NCBI GenBank assembly: GCA_034769895.1
Contig: CM068373.1
Span: 21,433,967-21,497,966 of the forward strand
Length of the DNA: 64,000 nt
From: Magicicada septendecula
Lineage: Eukaryota; Arthropoda; Insecta; Hemiptera; Cicadidae
Direction: 5' to 3'
In this document: in pieces, positions 22,131 through 33,930 of the stretch
Position numbering within the stretch: position 1 is the stretch's first letter
Layout: each line of letters opens with the position of its first letter
Notes under the pieces: model-generated
What the model saw: only the letters and a program-made list of their open reading frames with translations
Told to the model about the DNA's origin: nothing
Database searches by the model: none
Program-made: the position numbers and the translations under genes

Positions 22131-22421
22131 ATAATAATGAATAATGGCTCCCATGTGTACCACCGAAGCAGCTTAGGAGTCAGGCAGGGTAGGCTGCCAT
22201 ATGCGAGCCGTACGGCATACAAGGAAGGCAGTGTGGCCAGCACTACGCTTCAGCCGCCCAGTATTATTCCCAGGATGTTATCTCAGGTACTAATTTTCAA
22301 CAGGCTGAGTCTACCTGGAGGCTGAAAAACGCACCTTGATTTTATGGTGCGGGCCCAGGAATCGAACCGGGACCTCTACATTAGTAGCCAAGTGCCATAC
22401 CCACTGGTCTACTGAGCCGCC
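22131..22421 (-). mobile_element. tRNA-derived SINE, full length
   Basis: On the minus strand it starts GGCGGCTCAGTAGACCAGTGG and has a perfect B box GGTTCGATTCC about 50 bases in, a near-consensus A box (TAGACCAGTGG), a unique body and a (ATT)n-like tail. Flanking 15-bp exact duplications define both ends. A second copy lies at 42299-42581. The head looks like a tRNA but is part of the SINE. It would be transcribed by RNA polymerase III and moved by a LINE reverse transcriptase. Confidence 0.93.
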
Positions 22422-22436
22422 TTTTCCTGTATTTTA

Positions 22437-23500
22437 CTACGCTATTAAATAGCAGGAGATGAAAATCCATAATGAATAACCATACATTTTAATAATTTTT
22501 CTTTTTCTTCTCTGTCTTTCTCTCCATCACACACACGGACACACACAATTTATGATAATTTAAATTACATAGTGGGTTACTGAGGCATGATATCATATTA
22601 AAATTCACAAACCTTAATGCTTTTGCCTATAAAGGAAAAACTTTTTACAAGAAAAGACGACGAGAGAACTGCAAGCAAGGTTTAATAATTATATAGAATC
22701 CAAATCTGTCATTTGTGTTTAACTTATGTTAATAGTATTATGTTGTAACTGCTATGCTCTTTATTGTAGATAATTGTTTTTTTGTATAATAATTAAATTT
22801 AAATTGAACATCTGTATGTTAAACGTCTTTTTATATAGATGGCTTCTGACCTCGTCTGTAAAGAGTACTATAATTTAAAAAAAAGATGGTTAGGAATGCA
22901 GCTTTGAGCAGAAAAATTAGTAAAGAAATAAATTCTAGGGGTTTTAGTCAATTAAATTGCATTCTTGGAGGACAACAAGGAACCAATTAATTGCAATAAA
23001 AGAAATGCGTAATAAAGCCTGTTTCGTAGCATAATAATTTAATACGCAAAGGAACATTTAGGTGTTGTAAAAATAATGTAATTTTTAAACATTTGTTTCT
23101 CCTTATAATTTACACACAATTTTAATACACTTCATGTCTAAAAACGTATTAATTCAAACGTTAGTTAATTACTAGTTATATGAATGTAACAACAAACACA
23201 GATCACTTTTCCTTGCGCATGGTAATAATAGAAAACATTAAGTTGTAGTCTGTAGCCTAAAAGATGTTTAGTTAACTTGTTTAACGTATTTTCTACTGCG
23301 AAGTATACATTTGGTATTGCAGTATTGCCTTTTTGTTAAATTAATTGCCCCAGTCCAAATAAGCAGAAATGGAGTTTGTTCTACCGTTATCTTTAGCAAT
23401 GTTACTTACTCTCAAGTTTATGTTCTTGCGTAGGATTCCGCAGCCTGTGTCCATTATGTTTTTAAAGTGCTCTTCCGGTGTGGAACAGATATAAAAGAGA
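22437..23500. other. No feature recognised
   Basis: AT-rich sequence with short A/T runs and no supportable coding frame or terminal repeats. Confidence 0.5.
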
Positions 23501-23509
23501 TGCTATACG

Positions 23510-24240
23510 TAAAGCATTTCAGAAGACCGAAAAACCATTAGAGACAACTACTGCAGAAGATAATAACTACAAAGCATTCTTATCGTACGTAAAAGTCACC
23601 ACAGACAAAACTAGCAGTATGTTGAGTAAATATGGCATTTGAACAGTGTTTCAACATCATAAGAAGCTGGTACAATTTTTAAAACCAATCAAAGACATAA
23701 TCACAAAACTCAATGCAGCTGCGGAAAGTCAAATGCAATTTCAGCCATGGACCTGGCCAAACAGGCCGCCTGATTTCTACAAGAGTCCAAGAAACTGTCA
23801 GACATACGAAGAACTTAGCACTTCCTAAGTCGGCAATTGCTGAGCATTCAGCCAAACTAATCACACGGTTAGCTTCGAAGACGCATCTGTTATAAGGTCG
23901 TGTAATAGGTATTATGACAGAGTAGTCTTAGAAGCAATAGAAATTAATAAGCAGAAGAATAACATCAACAGAGAAACACTTACGCTCAGCACTACTTGGT
24001 ACCGTTTACTTTCTGGCTTGACTGTACGGGAGTTGACTGGCTACACATATAATGCATACGGCGTAACACTTACAGAGCAGTGTCTACTTAGCGGAACACC
24101 CACCGCCACTTCTAAACTATATAACTAAGATTGAGTCACAGTGTCATCGTCACATAGACCTGAGGATACTCACTGTAATATGAGTGAAACGTTGTCATAC
24201 AAAGACATTGTTGACGTGGTGCATACCGGAAGAAGACTTT
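23510..24240 (+). pseudogene. Penelope-like element 3' part (GIY-YIG endonuclease region)
   Basis: Frames on plus give, in order, a segment ending YKAFLSYVKVTTDK, then SMLSKYG, KKLVQFLKPIKD, GQTGRLISTRVQE, KSAIAEHS, and finally YYDRVVLEAIEINKQ and NNINRE. This order matches the RT C-terminus plus GIY-YIG endonuclease of Penelope-like retroelements. Several frameshifts and stops (for example a TGA after KYG) make it inactive. A hammerhead-like motif follows at 24160-24196, as expected for these elements. Confidence 0.75.
24160..24196 (+). ncRNA. Hammerhead-ribozyme-like motif (one core base changed)
   Basis: CTGAGGA (consensus CTGANGA fits), a stem II of ACTCA/TGAGT, GAAAC and then GTTGTC ending in a GUC triplet. 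Order and spacing fit a type I hammerhead with a very short helix III. It follows the Penelope-like coding remnant. Activity is not proven. Confidence 0.55.
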
Positions 24241-25049
24241 AACAAAAATAATGTTCTCCACTTTGTTACATTTTTGTTTTGTGTTAACAGTAAACGTCAT
24301 TTTACGAGTATATCTTCCATTGATATTATAAACAGTAAGAAACGGTACAATGGTATAATGGTAGACTATTCGAATGGAAATCTGAACGTTATCTCTAAGA
24401 CTATTTGGAAGCCTCAAGTAAAATCACATACAAAAATCTGATTTCGGGTTTAGTCAAAAGTATTTCTAGAAGTACAATTAACGCTGTTTCAATCGTAAAC
24501 ATTTTACATACAGAATTAAAGTGAGTAAATACTTTGTTAGAATTTCATGCTCATGTTTTCAATTTTTACTGTGATTTTTAACACGTTCAGTTGGTTATAA
24601 GTTACTTTTTTGATCACAGTTGTTAGATATTTGTCACCAAGTAAAACAGTGTAAACATTTGAACGAAAACACGCTACTTTCTCATAAAAAGTGATCAAAT
24701 AGAAAGAGCTTTCTTTATACATTGTTGACATATTTCATCCAAACAGATGTTTAGTAATATTTGTGTAATGTTTGTAACGTTTTTACGTGACACTATGGCA
24801 CCTAATTCTTTATTAATAATATAGCTGATTGATAAGATGTTTTAGCACCATAAACGTAACTCTTTCTTTTTTTTTTGCAAAAACTAAGTTCGATTTTAGT
24901 AATATGATGATATTTTAAAAATAATTCAAGGTTGGAATTTGTTAACTACACTACATTGTTTTACTACGATACATGTGAAATATCAACATTATTTTAATTA
25001 ATGTGTTAATAATATATTTTACTATAAAAATACAAAGATAAGTGATAGT
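24241..25049. other. No feature recognised
   Basis: AT-rich sequence; nothing supportable beyond short chance frames. Confidence 0.45.
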
Positions 25050-25660
25050 AATATAATTATGATAAACATTTTTATAGATGGTACTGTCCTGGAACAAGCT
25101 AGCAATTTTGAATACCTGGGCTACAGTGTGTCTTATAATACAAGCTACGACGTTGTGAATAAGTTGCATAAGTCCAACCTTATACCCTATGTTCGAGACC
25201 ATCAGGCGAGCTCTTATGTTAGCAAGGAAAGAAACAAGCCTAGAATTCTACAAGGTGATGGCCCTTCCCGCACTTCTTTGTGGGTCTGAGAATTGGACTT
25301 TAACGAAAGATCAGGCTAGTCGCATCCAAACGGCTGAAATGAGATTTCGTAGGCACGTAGCAGGGTATACTCTCCATGATCATAGAAGAAACACAGATAT
25401 ACGGTAGGAACTGAATATTACGAGTATCCTCGACAGGATCGCCCAGTATCGGCTGAATTGGGTGGGAACATTTTTGCTGAATGGATGACTCCCGCATCGC
25501 CAAACAACTCTGGAACTATAAGCCGAGGGGACGGAGAAGTGTGGGACGTCCGAGGAAGCGCTGGAGTGACCAGCTCTAATCTTTGCCTATTTGAGACCGG
25601 AACAAACCATCCTTGGTTTAATCTGTAAAGATGATGATGATGATGATGATGATGATATAG
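25050..25660 (+). pseudogene. LINE ORF2 C-terminus with GATGAT tail
   Basis: The plus frames contain FEYLGYSVSY, then SLEFYKVMALPALLCGSENW (late RT block) and a RLNWVG block, followed by a proline/arginine-rich end. The tail is an uninterrupted GAT repeat (about 25631-25658), typical of a microsatellite 3' end of a LINE. It is 5' truncated, with frameshifts. It lies immediately downstream of, and convergent with, the Gr pseudogene. Confidence 0.75.
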
Positions 25661-25678
25661 TTTACTTTACTTAAGAAT

Positions 25679-26762
25679 TTATAAAACAGTAAAAACAATT
25701 AATGATATAAAATCAAATATAACGGGCAACACGCCAAAGTCTATATCAAAAAATCAACAATCAAATTTCGTCTCTCTATGTGAAGATTGATAGACCAAAA
25801 TTAACATTTCTTTTCTTACATTGTTTAAAGACCGATTATAGTAAAAATAGTTTAAAATATTTTGTAGGGATCTTAATTCGACGGTTATGGACATGTACAT
25901 AAATAAAAACACAGCATAAATTAAGAGCCAGACTACAGCAGTGAGGAAGACAGGCGTTATAGATGGTCTGTGTGTAGTAGAAAAACAACATCTGCGGAAT
26001 TCCATAAGATCTGTGCCACTAAACAGTAGCAGAAATATGTAGTACAGCTGATTGAGGATTCTTATACAATACGGTACACAGAGCATATACGTTTACAAGT
26101 TGCTAAGATGTTTTCATTTCTTGATCCGCCTACTAACGCAACAGATACACGATCGCTCCAAGCAAAATTCCAATGGTCAAGTCTGTCGAACCCCTCAAAT
26201 GCACAACGCGTAAGTTGTAATCTTTGCCTCAAAACCGTAACCATTAAATAAAAATAGAGGAACAGTATCAGAAGAGAAAAATCTACATTCAGAAGGTATA
26301 CACAGAGAAACACCTTCATGAAACCGGACAGTGTGTTAGAATAACTCAAAGTGAATATATCATTCAGAAACAGTAAAAGCAAAAAGCCTTGTCTGAGTAA
26401 ATGCAAAATATATTCAATTCGAATATTTACGCGCGGAACTGAGATTTGCAGAGACTCAAGTGCCCGGTCCATGTAAGTCACATTACGAACAATAATGTCG
26501 TTCGTCTTTAGACTCGTGAATAATTTAATTTTATAATATATTACTATCAACCATGCCACAACGCACAGACATAATTCCAAAATGTTAGTAACACTGTATA
26601 CCAAACAATATACTTTTATGAATATAAATATTATCCACATTGAGCATTGTATCGCTAGTGTTGCTAGGAAGTACACGTTTACAGTGACGATCTTTGGAAC
26701 ATTGACATCGTAAACCCACAGATTGCACAGCATACTAAGACAAGCTTTAATAATCTAACCGT
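25679..26762 (-). pseudogene. Gustatory receptor-like pseudogene
   Basis: Homologous over its full length to the intact Gr at 32117-33232, including the motifs VCC..CGF.M.MF near the N-terminus, YRI after a charged loop, an AVFLFMYMSI..ELR..Q helix, YQSSHRETKF, and a last helix DFISLIVFTVL. The lesions I can see, in coding order, are: start codon ATG replaced by ACG at 26760-26762; about 10 bases deleted near 26690; TAA replacing a Tyr codon after YRIV (near 26062); a further deletion of about 9-10 bases just after it; and TGA after TKFDC (near 25752). It was once a seven-helix chemoreceptor and is now dead. The two largest surviving frames are 26733-26062 and 26086-25754. Confidence 0.88.
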
Positions 26763-27710
26763 ACTTGTTACTTTAGAATATGTACTACACTTTTAAAAAT
26801 TGTAATATTATTTTCTTAAGTAAGATGTACATTTGTATTTAACTTTGGGATTTAACTTATAATTGTATGGAATTCTGACCTTCCTTATAAACCTTTTCTT
26901 TTGACCTTCCTTATAATGGTATTTATACATACTAAAAACGCACTCGCTTGCGCGTATGTAACAAACGTTGAGAGTCTGTTAATGATTATTGCTTCACGTA
27001 ACAATATAAAGTTAATATCAGTTTATTCTTGTCCCTTAGCCATCATTTAGGATTGGTTGTTGTTACTTAGGAGTGGTGGCCAATGTCTCGGTTATAAATA
27101 AATTGTTTATAACAAACATTACAGAGTATTACGAAATTAAATGTGTGCTTATGTGTATATTTTTTTCGTGTCCACTAACTTCTTGTGTCTTTCTAGTTTG
27201 CGTATTGTTTCATATATAATGAGATATTCTCTAGCATGCGTTACATTGTCAGTAATTTAATTCATATATTAATTAAATGCATCAAAATATTCTATTAACC
27301 CAATGCGTGGCAGAAGTGCTAATTACTAAATGACTTAGTAAACATTTATTCTTGGTCTACATCCCCATTTTAAATTTTCTTGTCAGTCCTTCCCTTCGGA
27401 AAGCCGTTTCCAGATCTTCCAGATCCCTTTACAGCTCTTATTTGGGTCTATACCTGAACCCGTCTTCGGTTTTCTTGGGGCCATAAAATTTCCGAAGAAT
27501 TCTTTGTTCAATTTTAAGAAAAGGTTCCAAATTTTGAAAGCACATTGTTTTTCATTTGATTACAGCCTTTACGTATTTTATTATAAATTAGATAATAATC
27601 TGCAAGCCAGATAAGGTGCAAAGTAAAAAATCGTCGACAAAAGATCTAGATATGGTATGTGGAAACAGAGAAAGCCATTTAAACAAGAGATATCTTAGTT
27701 TAAATTCTTC
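26763..27710. other. Intergenic; possible upstream region of the Gr pseudogene
   Basis: AT-rich. No repeat or gene was recognised. Confidence 0.4.
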
Positions 27711-28310
27711 TTCTTTCAGCGGCGCAACAACCCATTACTGAGTCAACGCCTCCTTTAACAGCCTCTGCCAGTTGTCCCGGTCAAGTGCAGCTGCTCTCCA
27801 GTTCCGGGACCAAAGGATATGCCGCGCATCGTAGCTGACACCGTCCTGGCTGACGAAAGAAACTGACAGGTTTCTGCACATACAAGTTTTACAGATGGGC
27901 TATGTAAATTCTCCGATCCAACCCCCAACCTGGAGGACCAGGAACTTTGATTTCGGGGTGCTCTTCCCCTAGAGAGTTGCTTTCACCTCAGCTGACGAGC
28001 TCTCTCTGCCCGGTCGCAGTAGGCTAACTGACTCAAACCATGTGTGCAGCCGTTGGGCTACTATAGCCTCCTCCGCCTCCACACTATCCACACTAGATGC
28101 ACACCCTGCTGCCGATGTGCACCATCCTGCCTGGCCAGGACCCAGGATACCCCCAGCTCTCGTTTGCTTACCGATCCACTCCGCCGAAGGGATTGGTTAC
28201 CACAACCTTGGAGTGGATTGCTCGGCGTAACAGGGCCCACCGACGTGTAGGTAGAGTGGAGTTGGGGTGGAGAGGCTGGTGCATTTCTCTTCTATGAACC
28301 ATATGTTTGC
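27711..28310 (-). repeat. GC-richer block, probably an old LINE tail
   Basis: The left edge is a (CTT)n start followed by CAGCGGCGCAACAACCCATTACTGAG. On the minus strand this ends TGGGTTGTTGCGCC...AAGAAG, resembling the 3' tails of some LINEs. Base composition differs sharply from the flanks. No coding frame is convincing. Confidence 0.35.
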
Positions 28311-28724
28311 ATCACACCCCCTTTGGACCCAGTAGTTTAGATTACTGGACAGAAATTATTCAAACGCTACTTAATAATGACTTCAATATACAAGTGCAAA
28401 TAATTGTCAAACAAATGTTTATGTGTATACACGGAATATATTGAACTTTTAACATTTTGCTTCCTTATTCGTTAGTCTGATACTACACATAACATACAGG
28501 ATAGGTGCGTGTGTGATACTGTACCAGGCTAAATGGAAGATATTGTCCTCTCCATTATAAGGTGAAACAACTTTTGGTACTTGTTACTCTCATGTCATTG
28601 ATTACTTGCGAGTTTCATGAATTGATGTGTTGTATGCAATGTGAATTACTGGTACATAGGCCATCTTCCTCTTTTGCTAACCTTACTAATTGTAATTATC
28701 TTGTTGGTACATCCTCTTCGTTCA

Positions 28725-28726
<2 letters not shown>
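28311..28726. other. No feature recognised
   Basis: AT-rich intergenic sequence. Confidence 0.4.

Positions 28727-28767
<41 letters not shown>
28727..28767. repeat. (TA)n microsatellite
   Basis: Pure TA dinucleotides, directly next to the hammerhead-like tail on the minus strand. Confidence 0.95.
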
Positions 28768-28770
<3 letters not shown>

Positions 28771-28806
28771 TTCACTATGAACTTACTTTATGGTTATTCC
28801 CCAAAC

Positions 28807-28834
28807 GTTTCAACGTGTTATACGTCTTCTTCAG
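28807..28834 (-). ncRNA. Hammerhead-like motif, Penelope-like tail remnant
   Basis: On minus: CTGAAGA, a stem ACGT/ACGT with a 5-base loop, then GAAAC. The conserved core elements are present in order, but the cleavage triplet after GAAACGTTT is not a clear GUC. No coding remnant is recognisable beside it. Confidence 0.4.
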
Positions 28835-29082
28835 TGGGAGAAAATACTGAATGCCTACGGTTATGGACTGTAGGTGTGTATAGTGGGGGTTGATGGTGGG
28901 AGGGAATTGGGGCGCTGGGGTTCAAATTGTGTGTTTGGATCAGTGAGTGCTTTGTCAGACATAGCAGCGTAGGCAATAAACCACTTAAGTTTAATAAGTT
29001 GTATTGTTCAAAATAAACGTTCTATCCATTTATTGTCTAACTGCCATGTTCCGTCATTTTTAATAACATTTCTTTTTTATCT

Positions 29083-29760
29083 TCTTCTTCTGATAGTTCC
29101 TATCCGTTTTGGCTGTTGGATATCGTACAGGCTATTTTAACTTCCTACACTGCTCTACGGAATAAGTCAGTTGTATTCATGCCAAACCAGGTCCTCAAAT
29201 TTCTCAGCCGTGATATTCCAGGTCGCCCAACCCCTCTCTTTCCAAGTACTTTTCCCTGTAGTATGGACTGCAATAAGCAAAATCTCTATGAATTTCTCAT
29301 GAGCTGTCCCAGATACTGAAGCTTTCTTATCTTTACTGTGTTAATAACTTCCCTATCTTTTTTCATGTGTCTAAGAAGAACTTTTTTAGTTGTGGCTTCA
29401 GTCAAAGTTCAAGTTTCTACACCGTAGAAAAGTACCGAGAATACGTAGCACCGTAGAAATCTCATCTTTGTGTTTATCGTTAAATCGAGACTTCTGAATA
29501 ACCTGCTCATTCTAGTGTAGACTGCCTTTCCAATTCTGCTCTTTATTTCTTGAGAGTGGTCCCATTGTTCTTTGACTATAGTACCAAGATATATAAATTG
29601 GCTTACACGTTCAACTGGCCTTTGGTTTATATTAAGGGTGCAGTTTGTGAACTTGTTCTCAGATACAAACATTAGCTTCGTTTTATTAACATTGATGTCT
29701 AGACCATATCGACGGCTGGTTTCTGTCACACTATTTATTCTTTTTTATAATGAGTAATTA
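29083..29760 (-). pseudogene. LINE ORF2 fragment (RT, second half)
   Basis: On minus, 106 codons (29729-29409) contain the block after YADD: YGLDINVNKTKLM, then SQFIYLGT and EIKSRIGKA, then LFRSLDLTINTKM and the RCYVFSVLFYG block. The frame then breaks. Downstream sequence to about 29083 ends in a TCTTCTTCTTC-type tract, consistent with a LINE 3' tail. There is no YADD motif in this fragment. Confidence 0.75.
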
Positions 29761-30266
29761 AATTCAACTATTGTTGAGATGTTAGCCTAAATTTATATTT
29801 CAGCCTTCCTGATGTCTACTAGTGATTACTTGTACTTGGTAGAGAAAGAAGGTTAAGCGCAAGGATAACATTAAGCACTAAAGATTTCTAAAGACCTCAG
29901 AAATTGTACGGAGGTCTGTTGCTTGATGTAATAAATTAAAGCAACCTAATGACGCAAGAACACCTGTCAGATAACAACAATAACAATAATAACAACGCCT
30001 GTTAGATAGCGATAACAATTTAATCCAGATTCAACAATTCAGTGGTATAAAACTCAAACAATGTAAAGTTGAAATGCTTTTTATTTGTTTTTTAATTTAT
30101 AATTATTGACAATCCACATAAAAAAAAATATTTGTTACTACTTAGCGATTACAATAAAATGGAAATTTTCCTTTAGGTGCAGCAATAAATACGTCACACA
30201 GCATAAAATTTAAGAGTTACATTTTTTTAAAGTAATAGTTACTGCTGAACACAAAAATTTAACCAC

Positions 30267-30300
<34 letters not shown>

Positions 30301-31540
30301 AATACTACTATACTAATAATAGCTTTTTGATTAATAAGGTTAATTTTTTAAGGACATGAAAGTAAATAGGAATATTTAACTTACTAATAAGCAGTATTAC
30401 TTACTCACTTAATTATTACGTTTGTAATTAACAATGTCACACAAAAATTATTTACAATGTCACACAGAGAAATTCTATTAGATTAAAGGGTTGAAAATAA
30501 ATATAAAAATAAAACATATTCTCACTAAAGTGAGGGAGGTAAGGGAAATTTAACGGTAATGTTTAGGCTCTTACGATGAAAACATGTAAAGCTTATATTG
30601 GAAACATCGGAGACATATATAAAACTAATATAAATTTTAGATTTAATACATTAATACTACATTCTATGATTAAGACACATAAGTACTCATAACAGAATTG
30701 AAATAAGTAATTACGATCAACACAAGTGCTAGAGTTCTTTTAACTGCAAAAAAAACTGAATGATTATATACCACTGTGTCCCAGTTAATGGTGTCTGCAG
30801 TTAAAGCCTGTTCTTATCTGCTGTTAAAGTTTAATAGTAAATCTTGTAAACAATTAGAATTATGGCTCATTATTATAAATAAATGCAATAACATCAGAAT
30901 TAATGATAAAATATTATTTTTGAATTACGGACTGAAGTGGTTGGGTTTTAATGATATTGTAAACGTTAAAATAATTAAATGGCTAAGATTTTATTTTTTG
31001 ATCTGAATTCTCAGACAAATTTTCTTAACCAAAAGAGCGGAAACATCTTAATAAGAACGGCTCACTTTCCTTATGAAAAGAAAGCATAAGAAGAGAGAAT
31101 TCTTTATATTTCCTTTACGTGTTCCTCTACAACAAGTAATTCGTAATTTTTACATTGAGTACTTACGCTGTTCTTGCATTAAACTAAGACATCTAAAAGT
31201 TTAGTATATGACACAGAAGAATATCAAATCTGAATGAAAACACTATTTATTCACCAGTATTTTTTGTCGTAAAAATCAAGGAGCATTTTAAACAGGATTT
31301 GTGTGAATTCACTAAGGAACGGTGTATATTCATAGTGATATTTATAGCAATATCAAATTCCTGATTTAGACAACCGTTGTCTAGCTTACATTAGTGCCTC
31401 ATTATTTTCTTTCTTATAAAAACGCAATAAAAGTGTTCATATATTTTAGCTCCCAGATAAACAGTACTAACGACTTCAACACTGAAATAATAAGAAGAAT
31501 ATATTTCGCAAACAAAACATTATGGATTAAAAAAAACACC
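29761..31540. other. No gene recognised; AT-rich with an (AAT)n tract
   Basis: An (AAT)n tract lies at about 30270-30299. A methionine-poor AT-rich frame at 30776-31006 looks like chance. Nothing else was recognised. Confidence 0.5.
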
Positions 31541-31544
31541 TGAC

Positions 31545-32040
31545 ATCTAGCTTCATCTGAAGAAGTACGAAATACAAAATCTACAAAACACTTATCAGGC
31601 CAGTGTTGACATATGCTTCAGAAACCTGGACAGTGACAAAGAATAGGGAGAGACTTCTAGGTCACTGTGAAAGACGGATTCCAAAAACAATATTTAGAGG
31701 AGTACAAGCAAATTGAATGTGCCGCTATAATTATGAACTATACAAAGAGCCGGACATTGTCAGGCTAATCAAAATACACAGGCTAAGGTGGGTTGCACAC
31801 ATAGAGAGAATGGAGGAATAACAGCCTACGAAACATATGTTTTACTAGAAACCAATGGGTAGTAGAAAAAGGGAAAGACCCCAAAGTAGTTTCAAAGAAT
31901 AGATAAAGGAGTACCTCGGAAAGTTGAACATGAGTAACTGGAAAGACAAGATATGCAGTAGGGAGGAAAGGAATCGACTCTTGGAGCAGGCCAAGACACA
32001 CCAAGGGTTGTAGAGCAACGGTTGACGATTGATTGATGAT
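31545..32040 (+). pseudogene. LINE ORF2 C-terminal fragment
   Basis: The plus frame gives KYEIYKTLIRPVLTYASETW, CERRI, IKIHRLRWVAHIERMEE and a terminal RNRLLEQAKTHQGL stop, interrupted by several in-frame stops. The tail ends TTGATTGATGAT. It lies just downstream of, and convergent with, the intact Gr on minus. Confidence 0.8.
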
Positions 32041-32116
32041 AAAACGCATATTAGATACCGACAATATTTAAAGATATTGTGTTATTAGGGCCTGTATATT
32101 CTACATTAATTAAAAT

Positions 32117-33232
32117 TTACAAAATGCTAAAAACAATTAATGATATAAAATCAAGCATAATCGAGAAGAGAGAAAAATCTATGTCAACCAAACCACAACT
32201 AAACTTCGTTTCTCTGTGTGCAGACTGATAAACCAAAATTAATATATTTTCTTTTACATTTTGTAAAGATTGCTTATGATAAAAACAGTTTAAAGTGCTT
32301 TGCAGGTACTTTAATTCCGTGCTTATTGACATATAAGTAAATAAAAACACTGCATACACTGTGACAGAGATTGCAGAAGAAAATAAAGCAAGTTTTGTAG
32401 ACTCTTGGGTAGTAGCAGAAACAATTTCTTTTGGAATCCATAAAATCAGTGCAAGTAAATAGTAGCGGAAATATATAGAATATAGTTGATTTACAGTTAA
32501 CAAAGATTCATAAATGATACGGTACACAGAACCTATGAGTTTACATGTTTTGCGGACCTCTGACCCAAGACTGTCTGGCCTCTGTTGACCGATTATTTCC
32601 AAAGATACAGAAACACTCCAAGCAATGTTTCTGTTTTTGTATTTCTGAAACTTCTCAAGCGCGCACCGTGTAAGTTGTAACCTATGTCTTAAAACCATAA
32701 TAATGAAATAGCAGTATTGAAACAATATTACATAAGAAAAGTCCAAATACAGAAAGTAAATGCACTCGCAGGCATTCTTGATGCCAAAAAATGAACTAGA
32801 ATAACTGAAAATATATGCATCGTACAAGCACAAGATTAAGAAAAAGCTTTGCGCGAGTAAAAGCAAACTGAACTTAATTGTTTCCTGTACTTTCGGAACC
32901 GACACGAGTAGAGACTCAAGCGCCTGATCCACGTAAGCGACACTACGAACAGTATTTAGATTTGCTTTTAGACTCGTTAAAAATTTTATTTTGTAATAGA
33001 TTATTATCATCCCAGCTAGACCGCGCAGAAAAAAATCCAAAACACTAGTAGCACTGTAGACCATAGAGTACAGTTCTATAAACAAAAATGTTATCCACAT
33101 TAAGCATTGCGTCACCAGTGCAGTTAAGCAATACACGTTTATAGTCATTTGCAGTTTCGGTTCGTGGAACATCGGCATCGCAAAGCCACAGACTATGCAA
33201 CAAACTAAAGCTGACTTTAATAGTGTAAGCAT
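32117..33232 (-). CDS. Gustatory receptor-like seven-helix chemoreceptor, intact, intronless
   Basis: 371 codons in one exon. The start is the ATG at 33230-33232 (MLTLLKSALVCC...), because it aligns with the start of the paralogue at 45444. The frame is open 19 codons further upstream but contains no earlier ATG. About seven hydrophobic helices are visible: one in the first 20 residues, two between about 30 and 85, two between about 120 and 180, two between 255 and 305, and a last one at the C-terminus (DFISLIVFSIL). Length and the long charged loop between helices 5 and 6 fit insect Gr proteins, which act as ligand-gated cation channels in taste neurons. The usual C-terminal TYhhhhhQF signature is replaced by DFhxLIVFS. 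The closest relative here is the pseudogene at 25679. The ligand is unknown. Confidence 0.85.
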   Translation of the reverse strand: MLTLLKSALVCCIVCGFAMPMFHEPKLQMTINVYCLTALVTQCLMWITFLFIELYSMVYSATSVLDFFLRGLAGMIIIYYKIKFLTSLKANLNTVRSVAYVDQALESLLVSVPKVQETIKFSLLLLAQSFFLILCLYDAYIFSYSSSFFGIKNACECIYFLYLDFSYVILFQYCYFIIMVLRHRLQLTRCALEKFQKYKNRNIAWSVSVSLEIIGQQRPDSLGSEVRKTCKLIGSVYRIIYESLLTVNQLYSIYFRYYLLALILWIPKEIVSATTQESTKLALFSSAISVTVYAVFLFTYMSISTELKYLQSTLNCFYHKQSLQNVKENILILVYQSAHRETKFSCGLVDIDFSLFSIMLDFISLIVFSIL

Positions 33233-33930
33233 ATTTCCTTCAATTTGTGTACTTTTTGAAACGACAATAAAATTATTTGTTTCAATCACACGTTAATTTG
33301 TATTGACGTTTATAAGTCTGTAACTGCTACGTATTGTACGTTAACCAAACGTAAGTGATCGTACTTAAGTGAGTAAGTAAGTGATCGTACTGACGACAGA
33401 CTCAGTCGTGTACACTAAAGGTGTAGAAACTAATATTGATAATTGGTCCGCACAACAGGAGAAAATCAATAAACACCTTATTAGTAAGTGTCCAGCACTG
33501 TAGGTTTGCATAAAAAACAAGAGTTTTTATACATCAACATATACTATAAATATGTCACATATTAATTGATCGGAATATTATGAAATTTAATATACGCAGA
33601 AAAATATTTCTATCAATATTATTTACCAGTTTTGTTACTTTTATTAGCAGCCATCTTAACATCAACTTTTTCACTACCGATTGCCACTTTGCTAAATACT
33701 TCGTCCTTGACGTGGCCTTTCGGTGTCTGAAAATGGTGGATACATAATAATATTTCTACGTTATTGAATTTTTTTTGTATCGGCCATCTGACGACCACAT
33801 GCCAATTTCAATTCTTTACTCCTTGTTCTTTTCTTTTTCTCCGTTATTCTTCGTCTTTCCACTATGTCTCTTCCGATACCGGCGCCAAGAACAAGACGGA
33901 CAGTGCTCCCAGCGGCAGCCACTGAAGAAG
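33233..33930. other. Intergenic, upstream of the minus-strand Gr
   Basis: A small direct repeat AAGTGATCGTACT occurs at about 33353 and 33388. A stretch near 33840-33900 could be the end of an old LINE on minus, but the support is weak. Confidence 0.4.

Noticed and set aside
22359-22421. A tRNA gene on minus
   Set aside because: It is the head of a SINE with target duplications; the cloverleaf is incomplete and the sequence continues as the SINE body.
28042-28297. Three overlapping 60-70 codon frames
   Set aside because: GC-richer block with chance open frames in all three phases; no conserved motif.
30776-31006. 76-codon AT-rich frame
   Set aside because: Composition mirrors background AT content; no homologous features.
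33233-33289. Extending the minus-strand Gr start by 19 codons
   Set aside because: The extension has no ATG; alignment with the paralogue supports the ATG at 33232.
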